Source of the DNA: Brevibacillus sp. JNUCC-41
GTDB lineage: Bacteria > Bacillota > Bacilli > Bacillales > DSM-1321
DNA: 64,000 nt
Direction: 5' to 3'
NCBI RefSeq assembly: GCF_014844095.1
Contig: NZ_CP062163.1
Location: 4,063,501-4,127,500 of the forward strand
In this document: positions 16,649-24,635 of the stretch, piece after piece
How the letters are laid out: each line of letters starts with the position of its first letter
How positions within the stretch are numbered: position 1 is the first letter of the stretch
The notes under the pieces: generated by a model
Seen by the model: only the letters and a program-made list of their open reading frames with translations
Told to the model about the DNA's origin: nothing
Databases searched by the model: none
Translations under genes and position numbers: made by a program

Positions 16649-17167
16649 ATGAAATAACATCATGCGTTACAGTTGTATGACTATCATGTTTGGGCGAACA
16701 ATAAGTTTTTGGTGCGATTGAAAGAATTGCCGAGAGATATTTATGATCGGGAAATTCAAAGTGTTTTTTCCTCAATTGCGGAGACGCTTGTTCATATCTA
16801 TACGGCGGATACAATATGGCTTGGTGTAATACGAGAGAATAGTATGGATGAGATTCAAGCTTCCATTATACAGGCGCAAGAAAAGACAAAGGATAAGGGA
16901 CTCAAAGAAATGGAAACGCTGTTTTATGAGTTGTCAAAGAAGTATCAAGATTTTTTTAAAAATGAGAGTGATTTTGATAAAGGAATTTTCCCCGAACATC
17001 CTCAATACGGTCGTTTAGAAACGTATCTTTCCGAATTGATTCAGCATGTTGTTAACCATGGTACTTATCATCGTGGAAACCTTACGGCCATGATACGTCA
17101 ACAGGGTTACTCAAGTGTACCAACAGATTATGTTTTCTATCTTTATGAAATCAATTCAACAAAATAG
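16649..17167 (+). pseudogene. DinB-family protein with a stop at codon 3
   Basis: ATG 16649 has a proper GGGAGA ribosome site, but the third codon is TAA (16655-16657). The frame then runs open for 170 codons as a DinB four-helix protein: LYDYHVWANNKFLVRLKELP, the first metal His in ETLVHIYTAD, and HVVNHGTYHRG with the other two His. DinB/YfiT proteins are metal-dependent thiol transferases or hydrolases. Reinitiation at TTG 16673 would lose only eight residues, so partial function is possible. The single lesion marks recent inactivation or a sequencing error. Confidence 0.8.
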
Positions 17168-17345
17168 TTTTTCTCTTAACTTCCATTCACATTAAGGTAA
17201 ACAAATTTTTAGCAATCGATCGCTTTTCTTAATGAACTAATAGGTGCGTTGTAAATTTTTCCTTCTTAAGATTTAAACTTCAAAAGTTTATCATAATAAG
17301 GTCTCATTTCACGTTAAAATCATAACCAATTTAGGAGGAATGTTG

Positions 17346-18221
17346 ATGCGTCATTATGTGTCTACTAGTCAAAAAGGAATTAATCGAGACTCACTGCCAT
17401 TTAAACTATATGAGAAGGCTAAAAAATTTGGAACTTGGGATCCTAACAACATTGATTTTAGTAAAGATAAAGCTGATTGGGAATCATTAAATATGGACCA
17501 GCAAGATACACTTCTTCAACTAATTTCCTTTTTTTACGGTGCTGAAGAGGCCGTAACCCATGATATTCTTCCACTTATTTATGCAATTTCAAAAACAGGA
17601 CAATATGAGGAAGAAATGTATTTAACAACCTTTTTATTCGAGGAAGCGAAACATGCAGACTTTTTTAGTCTTCTGTTACAAAACATCGGTATTAAACGAG
17701 ATTTAAATTCTTTTCTTTCACCTGTTTATAGAAAGGTATTTGATGAAATATTGCCAGAAACGATGGGCCGCTTATTACATGACCAATCTCCTGAAGCCAT
17801 TGCGGATGCCTCCGTTGTTTATAATATGTTCGCAGAAGGAGTACTTGCTGAAACCGGGTATTGGGATTTTTATGAGAGTTTAGCTAAAATTAAAAAAATG
17901 CCTGGCCTCTTAGAAGGGATTACCCATATTAAAAGAGACGAGTCAAGGCACATCGGATTTGGAACCTTCCTATTACAACGTCTTATTTCTGAGAATCCAC
18001 ATTTATTAGACCGTATTTTAAATAAACTCCAAGGATTAATGCCAATTGCAATCGAATTGAGTGAAACGATGCGATTTGAAGAAGTAAGTCCATTTGGTGT
18101 AAAAAAATCAGATAGTCAAGCTTTTATGGCCAAACAATTGAATGCAAGGATAGAAGTGTTGAAGCGAGCTCAAGGTAAAAGCTTAGACGAGATTTACCGT
18201 ACGGAAATTATTTTTGAATAA
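17346..18221 (+). CDS. R2-like ligand-binding oxidase (R2lox, Mn/Fe)
   Basis: The protein has 291 residues from ATG 17346; an earlier ATG at 17340 overlaps the GGAGGA ribosome site itself. It is a ferritin-like four-helix carboxylate protein related to ribonucleotide reductase R2. Metal ligands are Glu67 (GAEEAV), Glu100 and His103 (FEEAKHAD), Glu164 (FAEGVLAE), and Glu199 and His202 (KRDESRHIGFG). Val70 and Tyr159 are placed as the pair that forms the ether cross-link in Geobacillus R2lox. Family members hold a Mn/Fe cofactor with a bound fatty acid; physiological substrates are unknown. No RNR genes are adjacent, which supports R2lox over NrdF. Confidence 0.9.
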   Translation: MRHYVSTSQKGINRDSLPFKLYEKAKKFGTWDPNNIDFSKDKADWESLNMDQQDTLLQLISFFYGAEEAVTHDILPLIYAISKTGQYEEEMYLTTFLFEEAKHADFFSLLLQNIGIKRDLNSFLSPVYRKVFDEILPETMGRLLHDQSPEAIADASVVYNMFAEGVLAETGYWDFYESLAKIKKMPGLLEGITHIKRDESRHIGFGTFLLQRLISENPHLLDRILNKLQGLMPIAIELSETMRFEEVSPFGVKKSDSQAFMAKQLNARIEVLKRAQGKSLDEIYRTEIIFE

Positions 18222-18304
18222 TTAAAAGTCAAGGTGGAAAAGCCACTCCAAAACAGTTTCTTTGGATATTTAATAATTATTGATTTGGCGCAAGAATTGA
18301 ATAA

Positions 18305-18336
18305 CGATGGACTGTTTCAGCAGTCCATTTTTCTTG
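18305..18336 (+). terminator. Terminator after R2lox
   Basis: ATGGACTG-TTTCA-GCAGTCCAT is followed by TTTTTC, 85 bp past the stop. Confidence 0.75.
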
Positions 18337-18448
18337 TTCTTTAAGCAGTATCAGCAAAAGCCTTAAGCCGTAAAACAGATACATTATGGTGTATTGAAGA
18401 TAACATGTGTATACAAAACGTTGGATTCAAATTACTGCTGCACACCCA

Positions 18449-18488
18449 AAAAGCCCTGCCCTTTGATGAACAAGGTTGGGGCTTGTTT
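18449..18488 (+). terminator. Imperfect terminator-like hairpin
   Basis: AAGCCC and GGGGCTT flank a 20-base loop region and GTTTT follows. It is close to the end of the convergent lipoprotein gene. Confidence 0.4.
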
Positions 18489-18521
18489 TCTGTATAGATT
18501 TCGAATTCAACCTAATGACTA

Positions 18522-19001
18522 TTATGAAGAAGCAGATGCTATTTTTTCTTTAAATGCCCTCATTTTTTCTGTCGTGTCATTAGTTAACTGCTTTATTTTT
18601 TCCACATCTGATTGATCCTTTTTTATTTCAGCGATGAGTGGATAAAGACTTTCTTCGATGTTTTTATAATCTACAGGGTGCTGTTCCTCAACTTGTTTTT
18701 CTATTGAATCCCAACTTTCTTCCAGGTCTTTACCTGTTGTTTGGATTTGCTCGGTATTTTCAGACTCTGTTTCTATATTGGCTTTAAGTTCCAGCAGTGA
18801 AATGATCACTTCTTCGCTACCGCTTGAAAGAAAAGCTGGCATGTCTTCACTTGTTGCCTCTTCCACAGTCTGCTTTTCTGGTTGTTCTGTTAATTCAGTT
18901 TGCTCTTCATTGGCTTTTTCATCGTTAACATTAGAGCTGCAGCCAGCTGTCATTAAAAGCATAAAAATCATCACCACTAAAAAACAACTAAATTTTTTCA
19001 T
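18522..19001 (-). CDS. Small lipoprotein with Glu/Lys-rich helical domain
   Basis: A 159-residue protein with a lipoprotein signal peptide (MKKFSCFLVVMIFMLLMTAGC, cleaved before Cys21), then a Glu-rich linker and a helical, probably coiled-coil region with the repeated spacing ELKANIE, DLEESWDSIEKQV and DVEKIKQLTNDTTEKMRAF. ATG 19001 has GGGGTGG upstream. Helical lipoproteins of this size are common in Bacillus; I assign no function. It is monocistronic and convergent with R2lox. Confidence 0.75.
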   Translation of the reverse strand: MKKFSCFLVVMIFMLLMTAGCSSNVNDEKANEEQTELTEQPEKQTVEEATSEDMPAFLSSGSEEVIISLLELKANIETESENTEQIQTTGKDLEESWDSIEKQVEEQHPVDYKNIEESLYPLIAEIKKDQSDVEKIKQLTNDTTEKMRAFKEKIASASS

Positions 19002-19129
19002 TTTAATCCACCCCTGGACATACTATTTTTATCTTTCATCTGTTCAAAAATATGAATGTTTTTTTGCTTGTTCAAGTTTTCTAACTTAAACAACTCTTTT
19101 GCTACTTATCAGCGTTCCTGATTCTTTGT

Positions 19130-19437
19130 TTTTGCAAAAGACATTATTTACGCCTTGACCATTTATATCACCGGTCTGTAAGTGGATGCCCTTTATACGT
19201 TGTTTGCTTTTGTCCGTCACCTCTTATGATTGTTTTAAATTCTTTTTTGTCCAACCATTTGGAGGAGATGATGTTATCTGCATGGAAAAGCGGTGAATTT
19301 TCACTACCTTGACCTTTGCAATTACTGACGCTTGAATCACTTTTTGTGAAATAATAAAGTGTCATTCCTTTTTGGTCGATTAAATACTTTCCCACTTCGT
19401 CTGATTTAGCATTTAAAGCTTGTACTTTTTGACTCAT
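19130..19437 (-). pseudogene. COG4315-type secreted-repeat protein, remnant
   Basis: KYLIDQKGMTLYYFTKSD, NCKGQGSENSPLFHAD and DGQKQTTYKGHPL are the Yx(F/W/Y)xxD-motif repeats of COG4315 lipoproteins. There is no signal peptide, and after HPL the frame is lost; GDINGQGVNNVFC, the usual C-terminal motif, appears in another frame down to about 19130. Both ends are damaged. The 19438-19683 stretch upstream contains no recognisable coding sequence. Confidence 0.75.
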
Positions 19438-19683
19438 CCTGAATTATAGTGAAGGAGAAGGTTTTAACATTTCTTCACTTTGTGAAATTATGTTCTTGAT
19501 GTTCTTGATAGATGTTTCCTTTAATCCAGATGAACAGGAGAATCGAATGCCTATCAATATGCTGCGGGTTTCCCACCACCTCCCTTTGAAAATATTTTTA
19601 GTCGGAGTTTTGCTCCCTTCACTATATATAAACGTATAGAGGAGAATATTGGTTTGATTATTTTTTATAAATTTACGATTCAT

Positions 19684-20189
19684 GTGTAGATTGAACCCTT
19701 AAATTGAATAATGGCCCCATTTTAATTACGAATTTGATATGTTGATAGACAATTTCTTTTAATCACTTATAATATTTTGGCTGGTTTCTTTTGCACTTGA
19801 AAAAATTATATGACTTTTGTGTAGAGAAAAAAGCTAAACTAAAATTTATTCTTATTATCTCTCTTATATGTAGAAGTTATTTTTTCAATAATTGACTTGT
19901 ATTAAAGAAGTATACGATATGTAAATCTAGTTAACATAATACTGATTATCACCAGACAACTTGGCTGAATGAAATGGAGTTTTAGAAATGGAATTAACCC
20001 CAATTTTTGAAGTGGAAGAAATCAAGCAGGAAATCAGAGAGAGGGTTAACCGTTTGATGGAGTAGTGGATACTACAAAAACGCTTCATGAAAAATTGAAT
20101 CTTTGGATAGATGATAATATAAAAAATATTGATTAAAATTATATGGAGAATAATATGTTTCAAGTCAAAACGGGTGAGGAGGAATGAGC
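19684..20189. other. Intergenic, no gene assigned
   Basis: AT-rich. A 26-codon frame (MELTPIFEVEEIKQEIRER) at about 19988-20065 ends in TAG and may be a remnant. The strong ribosome site GAGGAGG at 20174-20180 belongs to the following gene. Confidence 0.4.
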
Positions 20190-20567
20190 ATGAAAATGTT
20201 TAAAATGATTGCTGTGACATTGTTAGCTGCGTTGTTGTTCCCTTCTTATACATTTGCAAGTGGCTGGGATTACTTGGGGGAACAATCTCTTTATTCTAAT
20301 GGTGCTGAAAGTGATGTGTTTGCCTCTACTGGTGGAGATTATAAGATTTGTCGGGATTCTTACGTGGGTCCAGCTGGTAAGTTAAAAGTTGAATTATGGG
20401 AGTACGATCCGGACAGTTATAATGATTATGTAGGGGTAAGATATATCGAACGAGGCAAATGTGGTATTTTCCGAGGTATTGGTAATTTTGTTGATGGAGG
20501 AAATGAAGCAGAATTTTTTGCTAAATCAAGGACTAACAGTGATATGCATTTAATCTTTTATGATTAA
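20190..20567 (+). CDS. Small secreted protein, two cysteines, unknown function
   Basis: The start is taken at ATG 20190, because the other ATG (20184) is only a few bases from the GAGGAGG site. The first 24 residues form a Sec signal peptide (MKMFKMIAVTLLAALLFP, cleavage near TFA-SG). The mature ~100 residues begin WDYLGEQSLYS, are acidic and aromatic, and hold two Cys (DYKICRDSY and RGKCGIF) that could form a disulfide. The layout resembles small bacterial beta-sandwich secreted proteins, but I do not recognise the family. It is monocistronic. Confidence 0.7.
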   Translation: MKMFKMIAVTLLAALLFPSYTFASGWDYLGEQSLYSNGAESDVFASTGGDYKICRDSYVGPAGKLKVELWEYDPDSYNDYVGVRYIERGKCGIFRGIGNFVDGGNEAEFFAKSRTNSDMHLIFYD

Positions 20568-20610
20568 TTCACTAAATAAATGAAAAATAAGACCTGGGAT
20601 TGATTTGTAA

Positions 20611-20847
20611 AGGCTAAAGACTCTTTTTACACCCAAACAAATTGGTTTAATCAATAAAACGCGACTATTGCCCTTGTATCAGCCTGAAAAGTTGGTGCGG
20701 GGGTTTTATTTACGTCCCAAGGAAAATAGCGAAATGTTGGAAGCTTTGCCACGTTATTTTTCACAGGCGGGAAACATCCCTCACAATATAACCCCTTGGG
20801 AGCCATGGGGTTTATCGCCTTTCACTTTTATTAATCTAGAGATATAG
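20611..20847 (+). pseudogene. Possible gene remnant without a start codon
   Basis: A 78-codon open stretch with protein-like content (LINKTRLLPLYQPEKLVRGF, then LRPKENSEMLEALPRYFSQA) ends at TAG 20845. There is no start codon or ribosome site at its upstream end. Family unknown. Confidence 0.3.
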
Positions 20848-20935
20848 AATATGAGAAAAATGATGGAATAAATATTTTCATAAAAATTCCCGAACGGTGA
20901 GTTTATTTTGTTTGTTGACCATTTCAAATAAATGG

Positions 20936-20996
20936 GACTTTTCTACAACTTTCTGTACGTGTCGATTCGGCATTAAATGATTTGATAACTTCGAAC
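20936..20996. repeat. Dispersed intergenic repeat, copy 2
   Basis: It shares about 42 of 47 bases with 4108-4154 (TTCTGTACGTGTCG, then ATTAAATGATT, then GATAAC). It ends 38 bp before the IDEAL-domain gene. Confidence 0.7.
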
Positions 20997-21034
20997 TCAG
21001 TATAATAGAAAAAAGGTAAAGGAGTTGGTTTCTT

Positions 21035-21214
21035 ATGGAAAAGCAATTGCCTGAAACGCTACTGGAACCTGAAGTGACCGCTGAAATGGTACTAAAAAGA
21101 GTCCTTGCCGATTACAGGAAAGCCCAAATTGAAAAACAAATCGACGACTCATTGAAAAACCGTAATAAGGAAGAATTTATCCGGTTAACAAATGAATTAA
21201 AACGGACAACATAA
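21035..21214 (+). CDS. IDEAL-domain small protein
   Basis: A 59-residue frame with AAAGGAG upstream. The C-terminal half, QIEKQIDDSLKNRNKEEFIR followed by LTNEL, fits the IDEAL domain consensus (I-D-x-A/S-L then a short helical pair) found at the end of several Firmicutes regulatory and spore-associated proteins. The N-terminal half is acidic. It is followed by a terminator, so it is an independent gene. Function unknown. Confidence 0.7.
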   Translation: MEKQLPETLLEPEVTAEMVLKRVLADYRKAQIEKQIDDSLKNRNKEEFIRLTNELKRTT

Positions 21215-21265
21215 AATGCAAACAGAACTTAATAAAAAAAGATGATAACTCCTAACTTAATAAAA

Positions 21266-21306
21266 AATGAATCAGGTAATGGTGATTTCCTGATTCATTT
21301 TTTATT
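21266..21306 (+). terminator. Terminator after the IDEAL-domain gene
   Basis: AAATGAATCAGG pairs with CCTGATTCATTT and is followed by a T run. Confidence 0.85.
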
Positions 21307-21717
21307 TTAAGTGGTCTAGAATGCTTGGAGGACCTCAAGTAGATTCAATGCTTCCATCTATAAGAATAAATAAGAAAATTAAACCTAATGACTGTTGTGT
21401 AAGGAAGCATTGTTTTAACATTCAATATAATTATCTTGGCCCTTTACAAAAATTCAGGGCTTTCTTTTATGGATAGCCTAAAAACGCTATCAGAAGTGAT
21501 GATCTATGTTTTGATATTTTACCATAAACCTTGTTAGAATATAAAGATTGCAACCACCTATATCTTAATTTGTCTACAGACTATAGAAAGTACTTTTAGT
21601 AAAACTAAAACTATTTATTATTTACTTTCAGTTTGACAACCGCATTCCTCTGTTGAAAAATGCGGCTGTCTCAATAAATATCTCATTGAAAGCAAATAAC
21701 AACAATTATTAAAAGGT
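21307..21717. other. Intergenic with one hairpin
   Basis: No gene found. GACAACCGCAT and ATGCGGCTGTC (about 21636-21671) form a hairpin downstream of the convergent hydroxyacid dehydrogenase gene, but no T run follows on either strand. Confidence 0.45.
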
Positions 21718-22680
21718 TTAATACCCTCGGTTCCGATCTACCAATCCCTTTAACGGTTGTTCACTTAAAAATCTCCTTAAATTTTCAATAAAAAAGTTGC
21801 TCACTTCGTTATTCGTACTTGGTCCTGACAGATGAGAAGTGACAAACACATTCGGCATTGACCAGAAGACATGCTCTTTCGGCAACGGCTCTGTCTCAAA
21901 CACATCGAGGACTGCTCCCTGAAGATGCCCTGCTCGCATGACAGATATTAAATCCCCTTCATCTATCAATGCTCCACGGCCAACGTTGATAAGGTAAGCG
22001 TTGGATTTCATCGCTAAAAGATGGTCCTTGTTAAGGATATGATAAGTGGAATCCGTTAAAGGAAGGGTTAGGACCAAATAATCTAGATCTTTTACAAATT
22101 CACCCCATTGATTTGGAGTAAAGTGGAGATCCACGAGTGTTGCTTGTTTTCCACTAAAGCTTAATCCATGTACATTCATATCAAATGCTCGAGCTTTACG
22201 TACAAGTTCAGCACCAATCGATCCAAGTCCAGCCACGCCGATTGTTTTCCCCTTTAGAGTGTCAGAAATGAAAGGATCCCACCTCCGCTCCATTTGAGAT
22301 TGTTTCATCCGAGGACCGTCTTTCACTATGTCCAAGAGAAACGAAAATACATATTCAGAGATGTAAGCACCAAATTGGTCAATAATTCGGGTTAATGTAA
22401 TGTTTTTAGGTATTGATTTGTCTGCAATCAAATCATTGACTCCGGCTCCCATTGACTGAAACCAGCGAACAGATGAGGCCATTGGTTTATATAGTAATTG
22501 TGTAGGGAAATTCCATCCCAAAATTACTTCAGTACCTGGTAAATATTTTTCTACTTCCCCCAAAGTTTTCGCTGCCTTTACTGATATAAACCCAGTATTG
22601 CGGATACAATCAGCATAAGCTTCAACCTCTTTCTGAATAGGACTAAATACAAGAATGTTTGGTTTGTGTGTACCCACCAT
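21718..22680 (-). CDS. D-isomer-specific 2-hydroxyacid dehydrogenase
   Basis: The start is taken at 22680 (MVGTHKPN), which follows AAGGAGAG; the longer upstream frame has no ribosome site. The 320-residue protein has the split catalytic domain and a central NAD(P)-binding domain with GVAGLGSIGAELV. Catalytic Arg is in INVGRGALIDE, Glu in DVFETEPLP and His in VTSHLSG. Sequence pattern resembles the glyoxylate/hydroxypyruvate reductase (GhrA-like) branch more than phosphoglycerate dehydrogenase. It is monocistronic. Confidence 0.9.
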   Translation of the reverse strand: MVGTHKPNILVFSPIQKEVEAYADCIRNTGFISVKAAKTLGEVEKYLPGTEVILGWNFPTQLLYKPMASSVRWFQSMGAGVNDLIADKSIPKNITLTRIIDQFGAYISEYVFSFLLDIVKDGPRMKQSQMERRWDPFISDTLKGKTIGVAGLGSIGAELVRKARAFDMNVHGLSFSGKQATLVDLHFTPNQWGEFVKDLDYLVLTLPLTDSTYHILNKDHLLAMKSNAYLINVGRGALIDEGDLISVMRAGHLQGAVLDVFETEPLPKEHVFWSMPNVFVTSHLSGPSTNNEVSNFFIENLRRFLSEQPLKGLVDRNRGY

Positions 22681-23380
22681 GGACTCTCTCCTTATTGATT
22701 CCTTAAATATAGTATAAATACTTCCCACTAAGACAATAACTTTAAATCTTACTTTAATAACTTACCACAAAAGTCCAATTCATTCTTAAACACCAGCTTG
22801 TTACATTTAGTAGAAACCTATTTACAAAGCCAGTCCCTTAAATATGATTATCAACGCCATTAGTATTTGGAAATATTATATTTTTGACAAAATTCGATGG
22901 GCTATCCAAAAAGTTTAGGAATGTTAATGAGGATCTTTGGTACCATCATCCCTTTTAGGTTGGAAATATGTTAATTTACTAGGGGGTATAAATTAATTCA
23001 GAAACAGTTGTATCAGTTAAATAAAAATTCAGAGGTGGTTAGGGTCCTTCAGGATTAAACGCAAAAAAGCAATAACGAGGATTCGCTGCTGCAGTTGAAT
23101 CAATATTTATCAAAAAAATGTTTCCGCAAATGCTACAGTATTGGGTGGATTCATCTTTTTATTATGTATAAACAATCTAATACTTCCTTATCTTCACTAA
23201 ACTCAAATGTTGTTTCCTTCCTTTTCACAGAAAGTTAAAGGGGGATTGTGACATCTATGCTCTCTTCTCCAGAACACAAAAAACATGATATGATTGATAT
23301 CTTTAAGGGTATGAGTTTTCCCTTGACCACCTATTTGATGAATTAATGAACTTTGACTTAAAGATTTAAAAAAGCTCGGG
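22681..23380. other. Remnant-filled intergenic region
   Basis: It contains the transposase remnant described at 22844-23056 and, at about 23256-23345, a 29-codon frame (MLSSPEHKKHDMIDIFKGMS) with GGGGG upstream that may be the start of a lost gene. Nothing else is coding. Confidence 0.5.
22844..23056 (+). pseudogene. Tn3-family transposase C-terminal remnant
   Basis: MIINAISIWK, GWKYVNLLGG and INSETVVSV, in different frames, follow the order of the C-terminus of the transposase at 6781-9748 (NIIINAISIWN, AWEHINLLGE, FNSEKMVSL). It is much more decayed than that element and is from a different, older insertion. Confidence 0.7.
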
Positions 23381-23781
23381 ATGCGATTTGAGCTTCCGGT
23401 CTTTATTTTTCAAGGAGATCTTGCCATAGCTGTAGTGATTGGTGCTGCTTTTGGAAAAATCGTATCATCGCTAGTCGGATATATTATCACACCGCTAGTT
23501 GGAATTTTACTAGGGGGAGTCAATCCTTCTTCTTTATCTATTACAGTTGGAAACGCAGTTGTTCAATACGGTGCATTTGTTCAAGCTGTGATCGATTTCT
23601 TGATTATTTCGTTTGCGATTTTAATGTTTATGAGATGTCGAATTCTCTTTTTAGAAAAAAACAAGTGAACAAGGAAGAGGCAGTGGAAGAGGTACCGGCA
23701 ACAGAGCAATATTTAAAGGAAATCCGCGACCTTCTACAAAAAAATGCACGGCAGGATGAAAGATTATATGTTCATACTTAA
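23381..23781 (+). pseudogene. mscL: Large-conductance mechanosensitive channel MscL, frameshifted
   Basis: The first helix, pore and second helix are recognisable (LAIAVVIGAAFGKIVSSLVG, GVNPSSL, AVVQYGAFVQAVIDFLIISF). A frameshift near 23634 diverts the frame to an early stop; the true C-terminus (LFRKKQVNKEEAVEEVPATE, then EIRDLLQKNARQDERLYVHT) is in the next frame, ending at TAA 23781. The N-terminus is also abnormal: MRFELPVFIFQGD replaces the usual EFKKFAMRGNV. At least two lesions exist, so this osmotic safety valve copy is dead. Confidence 0.88.
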
Positions 23782-23787
23782 TATTCA

Positions 23788-23832
23788 GCAAACGGGCGCT
23801 TTCCTGGAACAAGGACAAGCGCTTATTTTTCA
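23788..23832 (+). terminator. Terminator after mscL remnant
   Basis: GCGCTTTCCT and AGGACAAGCGC form an imperfect stem followed by TTATTTTTC. Confidence 0.6.
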
Positions 23833-24050
23833 TTTTTGGGCCATTTAATGGAGTAATTAGCACAGAAATGTTCAAACTTTATTTCAAGGCTACAAAATTT
23901 ACGATTAACGCTAAATCCTTATTATTCTCTGTACCTAAGTAACAAAATAATAATGGCCTGCTATTTTAAGGGAATGACTTTAATTATTTGTATAAACCTT
24001 ATTCTATTTATAAGTTCCATTCCACAAATAAGTATTTTACTCAAAAAAAA

Positions 24051-24081
24051 GAAAAAAGGTACCTTTTAGATACCTTTTTTC
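24051..24081. terminator. Bidirectional terminator
   Basis: GAAAAAAGGTA pairs with TACCTTTTTT. On the minus strand it lies just past the end of the small membrane protein gene. Confidence 0.75.
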
Positions 24082-24089
24082 CGGAATGC

Positions 24090-24281
24090 CTAATCATTAA
24101 GCCCAACTCGTATTAAAGTTGCGAAACCGAAAGAAAGCGCAACTCCAGCATAGATAGTCCAGATACTTTCAATTACAATACCAAAAAGAAAAATATACAG
24201 ACTATACATAAAGCACTTGTCACGTTTCTTCATGGGTTTAGAAAAAAAATAATATAGAATAATCATTATTTTCTTTAGCAT
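24090..24281 (-). CDS. Small membrane protein, 63 aa
   Basis: ATG 24281 has AAGGAG seven bases upstream. The product begins with a basic, hydrophobic segment (MLKKIMIILYYFFSKPMKKR) and has a clear transmembrane helix (about 26-55). Family unknown, but start, ribosome site and terminator make it a credible gene. Confidence 0.6.
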   Translation of the reverse strand: MLKKIMIILYYFFSKPMKKRDKCFMYSLYIFLFGIVIESIWTIYAGVALSFGFATLIRVGLND

Positions 24282-24635
24282 AATTATTTTCTCCTTTCTA
24301 TGTAAACTGTTGTCTTCTTCTACATGGCGACCTTTGTAATGTAAAAAACTTGGCCTGTAAAAGAAAACGATCTCTTCACCTCCCCCCGTATACCTACCTA
24401 ACGAGAGATAGGCATACGGGAGGGAAGAGACATAGCTTACTAGAGAGAAGGAGTTAGAACATTCCTGATACCCATTATATACATTTTCAATCTATTTAGA
24501 GCACACTTCGCAAAAATAATCCATTTTTACTAATATGTAGTTAAAATGGATTATTTTTTCAAAAAAGTGTATATATTTCACAAATATTACTATTTATGAA
24601 TTGAGTGAGATTAATAAATTTGGGTGGTGATCTAA
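24282..24635. other. Intergenic region with a long hairpin
   Basis: The divergent gap between the small membrane protein and the M48 peptidase. Its main feature is the hairpin at 24372-24431. Confidence 0.5.
24372..24431. repeat. 60-nt imperfect hairpin
   Basis: TCTCTTCACCTCCC...CCGTAT..CCTA pairs with TAGG..ATACGG..GAGGGAAGAGA with a few bulges and a 12-base loop. There is no T run. It could be a structured RNA or the site of a DNA-binding protein. Confidence 0.6.

Noticed and set aside
18394..18521. A short Cys-rich plus-strand frame after R2lox
   Set aside because: It overlaps a terminator hairpin and the end of the convergent lipoprotein gene, with no ribosome site.
19444..19683. A 79-codon minus-strand frame upstream of the COG4315 remnant
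   Set aside because: Composition is irregular, no ribosome site or homology is visible, and other frames across the region are equally uninformative.
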